From NCBI GenBank assembly GCA_937872005.1, contig CALMPQ010000313.1, forward strand, positions 1 through 6,715: a stretch of 6,715 bases of DNA, in the 5' to 3' direction. Made by a program: the position numbers and the translations under genes. This DNA is from an uncultured Propioniciclava sp. (GTDB lineage Bacteria > Actinomycetota > Actinomycetes > Propionibacteriales > Propionibacteriaceae). Below are positions 1 to 6,715 of the stretch, piece after piece (the first letter of the stretch is position 1; each line of letters starts with the position of its first letter). The notes beneath the pieces are model-generated. The model did not search any database. It saw nothing but the letters and a program-made list of their open reading frames with translations, and was not told the DNA's origin.

Positions 1-332
1 CCCGGCGGCGTCTTCACCACCACCAGGTTGGCGGACGCCTCGGCCGACAGCAGCAACTCCCCCGCCAATCGCACGAGGCGTACCTGCGCCCGCTTCACAT
101 CGGACGCCTCGACGTCGCGTACCGCGTAGGTCAGCTCTCCGGACGCCCCACGCAGCCGCACCGCGCCGACATCGACCAAGTCCTTGGACAGGGTGCCCTG
201 CGTGACGGCGAAGCCCTCGGCGGCGAGCAGCTCCGCCAACTCGGTTTGCGACCGGATCGCCTCCCGGGTCAGCAGGTCGACGATCAGCCCCTGTCGGGCG
301 GCCTTGGTGCCGGGCACCGACCGTTCGCTCAC
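1..332 (-). CDS. argR: Arginine repressor ArgR, partial (C-terminal end lies outside the window)
   Basis: Translating the minus strand from a GTG at 330-332 gives 110 complete codons that run off the left edge, beginning [10 protein letters not shown]. Residues 11-72 form the ArgR winged helix-turn-helix DNA-binding domain: an RQ..IVDLL start, SQTELAELL, then VTQGTLSKDL and GAVRLRG. From about residue 84 the sequence enters the C-terminal domain that in this family forms hexamers and binds arginine (LVVVKTPPG visible); its GTIAGDDT-type arginine-binding motif would lie outside the window. The family represses arginine biosynthesis genes when arginine is bound. The start codon overlaps the argD stop (GTGA) and has no clear Shine-Dalgarno sequence, so translation is probably coupled to argD. 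Family members usually have Arg where this protein has Lys50 (TLSKD instead of TLSRD). Its likely target is the palindrome upstream of argC. Confidence 0.95.
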   Translation of the reverse strand, partial: MSERSVPGTKAARQGLIVDLLTREAIRSQTELAELLAAEGFAVTQGTLSKDLVDVGAVRLRGASGELTYAVRDVEASDVKRAQVRLVRLAGELLLSAEASANLVVVKTPP

Positions 333-1507
333 GGGGCGACCAGCCGCGGCAGGGCGTCCACGAACTCCTGCAGTTCGTCACGGGTGATGACCAGCGGCGG
401 CGCCAGCCGGATCACGTCGGGACGCGGGGCGTTGACGATGAACCCCGCCTCGAGGGCACGCGCGTGCACGTCCTTGGCGATCGGTTCGCTGAACACGATG
501 CCGCGCAACAGCCCGCGCCCACGGACGTGGCTGACCTGCCGCAGGCCGAGCCCCTCGATCGCGGCGGCCAGCCAGTCGCCGGTCTCGGTGGCGTGGGCGA
601 GCAGGCCCTCGTCATCGATCACCTGCAGCACCGTCAGCGCGGCACGCGAGGCGAGGGGGTTGCCGCCGAAGGTCGTACCGTGGTGGCCTGCCTGCAGCAG
701 CGTCGCGGCGGCACCGGTCGCGACGCAGGCACCCACGGGGAAGCCGCCCCCCAGGCCCTTGGCCAGCGTCACGATGTCGGCCCGGACACCCTCGTGGTCG
801 GACGCCAGCCACGTTCCGGTCCGACCGATGCCGGTCTGGACCTCGTCGAGCCACAGCAGGGCGCCCTGCTCGTCGCACAGGGCCCGGACGCCGGCCAGCC
901 AGCCGTCCGGCGGCACGACCACACCGCTCTCGCCCTGGATCGGCTCGGTCACGACCGCGGCCACGTCGGGTCCCATCACTGCGGCCAGTGCGTCGAGGTC
1001 GCCGAACGGGACCCACGTCACATTGCCGGGCAGAGGCTCGAAGGGTTCGCGGTAGGCGGCGGTGGCCGTCACCGACAGGGCCCCGAGGGTGCGGCCGTGG
1101 AAGGACCCCTCCATCGCCACCAGGCGTGGACGACCCGTCAGCCGGGTGATCTTGAGCGCCGCCTCGTTCGCCTCGGTGCCCGAGTTGACCAGCAGCGTGC
1201 GGGCTCCCGGCCCCGCCGAGTCGGCCACGAGGGCGTCCAACTTCTCCACCAGGTCGACCTGCAGCTCGGTGGTGAACAGGTTCGAGGTGTGCATCAGCGT
1301 GCCGGACTGCTCGGCGATCGCCGCGACCAGCCGCGGGTGCGCGTGGCCGAGGGAGTTGACGGCGATGCCCGCGAGCAGGTCGAGGTAGCGGGTGCCGTCG
1401 GCGTCCCACACGTGGGAACCGTCGCCGCGGACGAGGACGCACGGGGGCGTCCCGAAGTTCTGCATGTGGGCGTCGGCGTACCGGCCCAGCACGTCGGCGT
1501 TGCTCAT
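329..1507 (-). CDS. argD: Acetylornithine aminotransferase ArgD
   Basis: This 392-residue class-III PLP-dependent aminotransferase has the normal family length. It converts N-acetylglutamate semialdehyde plus glutamate to N-acetylornithine in the cytoplasm. Visible landmarks in order are the N-terminal [12 protein letters not shown] and [23 protein letters not shown] (109-117, phosphate cup of PLP), GSFHGRT (134-140), TEPIQGE (188-194), [11 protein letters not shown] (221-231, Asp221 contacting the PLP ring nitrogen) and TLAKGLGGG, with Lys250 the Schiff-base lysine. The ATG overlaps the argB stop (ATGA) and its upstream sequence has only a weak ribosome site, which suggests coupling. Related enzymes in some bacteria also serve lysine synthesis (succinyl-diaminopimelate transamination), and sequence alone cannot exclude that. 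The arginine-operon context makes ArgD the clear choice over ornithine or GABA aminotransferases. Confidence 0.97.
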   Translation of the reverse strand: MSNADVLGRYADAHMQNFGTPPCVLVRGDGSHVWDADGTRYLDLLAGIAVNSLGHAHPRLVAAIAEQSGTLMHTSNLFTTELQVDLVEKLDALVADSAGPGARTLLVNSGTEANEAALKITRLTGRPRLVAMEGSFHGRTLGALSVTATAAYREPFEPLPGNVTWVPFGDLDALAAVMGPDVAAVVTEPIQGESGVVVPPDGWLAGVRALCDEQGALLWLDEVQTGIGRTGTWLASDHEGVRADIVTLAKGLGGGFPVGACVATGAAATLLQAGHHGTTFGGNPLASRAALTVLQVIDDEGLLAHATETGDWLAAAIEGLGLRQVSHVRGRGLLRGIVFSEPIAKDVHARALEAGFIVNAPRPDVIRLAPPLVITRDELQEFVDALPRLVAP

Positions 1508-2399
1508 GCCGGCACCACCATCGTGCCGACGCCCTCGTCGGTGAAGATCTCCAGCAGCAACGAGTGGGGCTTGCGGCCGTCCACGATCGTCGCCAGCGGG
1601 ACGCCGGCCTCGACCGCGGCGAGGCAGGCCTCCATCTTGGGGATCATCCCCGAGGCCAGGCTCGGCAGCAGGTCGCGCAGCACCGTGGTGGAGATCGCGG
1701 CCACGATCTGGTCGGTGTTGGGCCAGTCGGCGTACAGGCCCTCGACGTCGGTCAGCATGATCAGCCGGTCGGCGCCCAGGGCGGCCGCGAGCGCCGCCGC
1801 GGCCGTGTCGGCGTTGAGGTTGTGGACGGCACCCGAGGCGTCCGGGGCCACGGAGGCCACGACGGGGATGCGTCCGGCGGCGACCAGGTCGGAGATCGCA
1901 TCGGTGTTCACCGAGGCGACCTCGCCGACGAGGCCGAGGTCGACCTCCTCACCGTCGACCACGGTGCCGCGGCGCTGGGCGGTGAACAGTCCGCCGTCCT
2001 CACCCGACATGCCGACGGCCAACGGGCCGTGGGCGTTGAGGAGGCCGACGAGGTCGCGGTTGACCTGGCCCATGAGCACCATCCGGACGACGTCCATCGC
2101 CTCGGGGCTGGTGACACGCAGCCCGCCCTTGAACTCGCTCGCGATGCCCAGCCGGGTCAGCATGGCGTTGATCTGCGGGCCGCCACCGTGCACGACGACG
2201 GGCTTGATGCCGCACCGACGCAGGAAGACGATGTCCTCCACGAAGGCGCGCTTGAGCTCCTCGCTGACCATGGCGTTGCCGCCGTACTTGACGACCATGG
2301 TCGCGCCGGCGTAGTTCGTCAGCCAGGGCAGCGCCTCGACGAGGACACCGGCCTTGTCGTAGACCTCGCTCTGCACCTGGGCGGTACGGGTGGTGAAGG

Positions 2400-2403
<4 letters not shown>
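1504..2403 (-). CDS. argB: Acetylglutamate kinase ArgB, probably arginine-feedback-inhibited type
   Basis: This 299-residue amino-acid-kinase-fold protein phosphorylates N-acetylglutamate at its gamma carboxylate, the second step of the acetyl pathway. It shows [10 protein letters not shown] with Lys39, HGGGPQIN (72-79), FKGGLRVT (91-98), NLNADTAA (195-202) and GMIPKMEAC with Lys256; the two lysines and the glycine loops handle the phosphates. About 35 residues precede the first core strand, and the protein ends with [16 protein letters not shown]. In the family, an N-terminal helix plus this C-terminal signature marks the hexameric enzymes inhibited by arginine, so feedback control is inferred. 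The ATG at 2401-2403 overlaps the argJ stop (ATGA). A GGAG at 2412-2415 lies 8 bases upstream of the start, so it also has its own ribosome-binding site. Confidence 0.97.
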
Positions 2404-5288
<2,885 letters not shown>

Positions 5289-5289
5289 G

Positions 5290-5853
5290 TCAGGGGGCCA
5301 GCGCGAGGCGGCGGGCGTCGACCCCGTCGAGCAGCAGTCGCACACCCAGGACGAAGGAGGCCTCCGCGTCGGCGGCGGTTTCGGGATCCGCGGCGTGGAA
5401 CCGCTCCCAATCCCGCCGGGCCTGCTCCTCGGCGACGTGGCCGAGCACGAAGTACAGCAGCGCGGACGCCGCCCCCCTCGCCTCGACCGGGGGAAGGCCG
5501 GCCGTGGCGAACAGCGTGGCCGGGTGGCGCAGCGTGTCGTGCTGGGAGAGACGGAACCCGCGCGCGGTCGCGACCAGTTCAGCTGAGTCGCGGTGGGCCA
5601 GGAGGACGTCACGCAAGCAGTGCGTCCACTCCTCCACGGCACCCCGCCACAGCCCGAGCGGCTCCTCCACCTCGCCGAGCAGCAGGTCGGCGACACCCGC
5701 CAGCAGCGTCTGCTTGTCGGGCACGTGGTGGTACAGGGCGCCCGGCTGCACGTCGAGCGCGGCGGCCACGCGGCGCATCGACAGGCCCTCGAGGCCATCG
5801 GCGTCGAGGATGACGCGTGCGGCGTCCAGCACCGTGCGTCGGTTGAGGGCCAT
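5290..5853 (-). CDS. bioQ: TetR-family transcriptional repressor, BioQ-like (probable biotin gene regulator)
   Basis: This 187-residue protein is a TetR-family repressor. Its N-terminal helix-turn-helix covers about residues 6-50 (TVLDAARVILDADG, SMRRVAAALDV, then the recognition helix around PGALYHHVPDK). The C-terminal half resembles the Tet repressor ligand domain, with RDSAELVATARG (88-99) and YFVLGHVAEEQ (134-144). By family alone the target is unknown. The biotin assignment rests on context: it is divergent from bioA, and the shared gap holds a TGAAC-N3-GTTCA palindrome nearly identical to the BioQ motif I recall from Corynebacterium (TGAAC-N3-GTTAC). The ATG at 5851-5853 has no Shine-Dalgarno sequence but follows a TAGTGT box by 6 bases, suggesting a leaderless message. 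The YdeI-family gene begins one base after its stop. The symbol is inferred from the operator and neighbour, not from a sequence search. Confidence 0.65.
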   Translation of the reverse strand: MALNRRTVLDAARVILDADGLEGLSMRRVAAALDVQPGALYHHVPDKQTLLAGVADLLLGEVEEPLGLWRGAVEEWTHCLRDVLLAHRDSAELVATARGFRLSQHDTLRHPATLFATAGLPPVEARGAASALLYFVLGHVAEEQARRDWERFHAADPETAADAEASFVLGVRLLLDGVDARRLALAP

Positions 5854-5859
5854 GCGAGC

Positions 5860-5865
5860 ACACTA
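5860..5865 (-). promoter_or_regulatory. Candidate -10 box of the TetR/BioQ-like gene (TAGTGT)
   Basis: TAGTGT on the minus strand fits the actinobacterial TAnnnT -10 pattern and lies exactly 6 bases before the ATG at 5853, so transcription would start at or next to the start codon. No convincing -35 hexamer is seen; the expected place is around 5883-5888. Confidence 0.5.
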
Positions 5866-5880
5866 CCGGGCAAGCCCATC

Positions 5881-5893
5881 TGAACGTCGGACA
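5881..5893. promoter_or_regulatory. Possible degenerate second BioQ-type operator
   Basis: TGAAC-GTC-GGACA repeats the left half of the main palindrome perfectly and matches 3 of 5 bases of the right half. Its start is 21 bp (two helical turns) from that of the main site, and it lies where the -35 region of the TetR gene would be. It may allow self-repression, but a 5-base half-site can easily occur by chance. Confidence 0.3.
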
Positions 5894-5901
5894 GCCAGAA
5901 C

Positions 5902-5914
5902 TGAACACTGTTCA
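5902..5914. promoter_or_regulatory. BioQ-type operator palindrome in the tetR-bioA gap
   Basis: TGAACACTGTTCA is a perfect inverted repeat (TGAACA / TGTTCA around one C), equal to TGAAC-N3-GTTCA. The spacing and left half equal the BioQ binding motif as I remember it (TGAAC-N3-GTTAC), and its right half is the more symmetric form. It lies 10 to 22 bases upstream of the candidate bioA -10 box, so a bound dimer would block the -35/spacer region. Confidence 0.7.
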
Positions 5915-5923
5915 AATCCTTGC

Positions 5924-5929
5924 TAGGTT
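5924..5929 (+). promoter_or_regulatory. Candidate -10 box of bioA (TAGGTT)
   Basis: TAGGTT fits TAnnnT and ends 6 bases before the bioA ATG at 5936, again the leaderless arrangement. TGAACA (5902-5907), 16 bases upstream, could act as a weak -35 and is part of the operator palindrome. The AGG inside the box, 8 bases from the ATG, is only a very weak alternative ribosome site. Confidence 0.5.
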
Positions 5930-5935
5930 GGCCCC

Positions 5936-6715
5936 ATGAACAGCGCACAGGAGGTCCTCGCGGCTGACCGCGCTCACGTGTGGCACCCCTATGCGCCGCC
6001 CTTCGGTGTCGACCCTCTGCTGGTGGTGTCCGAGGCCTCGGGCAGGCACCCCAGTCCGAGGTGGACGCCTGGGCCGACGCGGCCGACGCGCTGGTGCACG
6101 CCCATCGCGACGAGCTGGCCGGCATCGTGGTCGAGCCGATCCTGCAGGGCGCGGGGGGCATGTGGCCGTGGGCCCCGGCAGCCCTGCGGCACCTGCGCAC
6201 CCTGGCCGATGCGTATGAGCTGGTGCTCGTGGCCGACGAGATCGCGACCGGTTTCGGCCGGACGGGCCGGCTGTGGGGCTGCGACTGGGCCGACGTGCGT
6301 CCCGACGTCATGGCGGTGGGCAAGGCCCTCACCGGCGGCTACGTCACCCAGGCCGCGGTCCTCACCACGGACGCCGTCGCCCGGGCCATCGCCCGTGGCC
6401 CGGCCGGCGTGCTGATGCACGGCCCCACGTTCATGGCCAATCCCCTCGCCTGCGCGGTGAGCGCCGCGTCGCTGGGCTTGATCGCCGACGGCGGCTGGCA
6501 GGCCGACGTCCCCCGCATCGAGCACATTCTGCGCGCCGAGCTCGCCGACCTGCGCGAGCACCCCCACGTGGTCGACGTGCGGGTGCTCGGGGCGACGGCC
6601 GCGGTGCAGGTCCGCGGGCCCGTGGACGTCCGCCGCGCGACGCGGGCGGCCCTGGCCGCCGGGGTGTGGCTCCGGCCGTTCCCCGACCTCGTCTATGCGA
6701 TGCCCCCGTACGTGA
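5936..6715 (+). pseudogene. bioA: bioA (adenosylmethionine-8-amino-7-oxononanoate aminotransferase) with a large internal deletion and frame change; 3-prime end outside window
   Basis: BioA makes 7,8-diaminopelargonate in biotin synthesis, using S-adenosylmethionine as amino donor. The frame from the ATG at 5936 gives about 36 BioA-like residues, with DRAHVWHPYAP and LLVVSEASG, then turns to nonsense and stops at 6415. From about 6043 a different frame (codon start at 6052) is BioA-like to the right edge: APQSEVDAW, VVEPILQGAGGM, VADEIATGFGRTG, VGKALTGGY, MHGPTFMANPLAC, then GVWLRPFPDLVYAMPPYV. Against E. coli BioA (recalled), residues about 35-176 are missing, roughly 420 bp and 1 mod 3. The aspartate and PLP lysine (E. 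coli Asp245, Lys274) remain, but the SSWWAAIHGY segment, the SGSVAVE PLP-phosphate loop and the Tyr144 region are gone. The product cannot be a working aminotransferase. About 35 C-terminal residues lie beyond the window. Confidence 0.9.
6028..6061. repeat. 8-bp direct repeat GTCCGAGG flanking the bioA junction
   Basis: GTCCGAGG occurs at 6028-6035 and again at 6054-6061, on the two sides of the point (about 6040-6046) where the bioA frame changes. A 12-bp perfect palindrome, CCGAGGCCTCGG (6030-6041), overlaps the first copy. Such repeats can promote slippage or deletion, but both copies also fit the BioA coding sequence on their own side (VSEA and QSEV), so coincidence is quite possible. Confidence 0.4.

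Noticed and set aside
464..2314. 616-codon open frame on the plus strand opposite argD and argB
   Set aside because: It is antisense to two unmistakable enzymes, is low in complexity with GC-rich codons, and shows no family motif; a GC-bias shadow.
5289..6332. Upstream extension of the YdeI-family frame through the TetR gene and into bioA
   Set aside because: It crosses a well-supported gene and a divergent promoter region; the family homology starts at the ATG of 5288.
5936..6415. A 159-residue novel protein starting at the bioA ATG
   Set aside because: Only the first 36 residues are protein-like and they are BioA. The rest is the wrong-frame reading of the conserved BioA sequence.
5989..6567. 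192-codon minus-strand open frame opposite bioA
   Set aside because: The opposite strand matches BioA block by block in this region; the antisense product resembles nothing I recognise.

Overview
This window comes from a high-GC actinobacterium. Supporting signs are strongly GC-biased third codon positions, ATGA/GTGA overlapping genes, TAnnnT -10 boxes about 6 bases before a start codon (leaderless style), an argCJBD-argR gene order like that of Streptomyces, and a TetR/biotin regulatory pair of the corynebacterial-mycobacterial BioQ kind. The genus cannot be fixed from what is visible.

Layout. From 4588 down to 1, on the minus strand, runs a tightly packed arginine operon: argC, argJ, argB, argD and argR. 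Each gene overlaps the next by four bases, and argR runs off the left edge. Together the first four enzymes turn glutamate into ornithine through the acetyl cycle. ArgJ recycles the acetyl group and ArgR is the expected repressor. An 18-bp near-perfect palindrome at 4602-4619, just upstream of argC, is a strong ARG box, so the operon is probably shut down by its own last visible gene product when arginine is plentiful. argF is not between argD and argR.

Upstream on the same strand lie a YdeI/OmpD-associated family protein (4626-5288) and a TetR-family repressor (5290-5853) that ends one base before it. The TetR gene is divergent from a biotin gene, bioA (plus strand, from 5936). The 82-bp gap between them holds a perfect TGAAC-N3-GTTCA palindrome, very close to the operator I recall for the biotin repressor BioQ. 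It also holds a -10 box facing each way, each placed for leaderless transcription. The TetR protein is therefore best read as a BioQ-like regulator of bioA.

The bioA copy is broken. About 36 N-terminal codons join directly, in a different reading frame, to sequence matching the region from about E. coli BioA residue 176 onward. Roughly 140 residues, including part of the PLP site, are missing. Both remaining pieces look well conserved, so the lesion is either recent or a sequence/assembly error. No RNA gene, CRISPR array, transposase or prophage signal was seen. The most useful leads are the broken bioA under an intact-looking BioQ-type control region and the two operator assignments.
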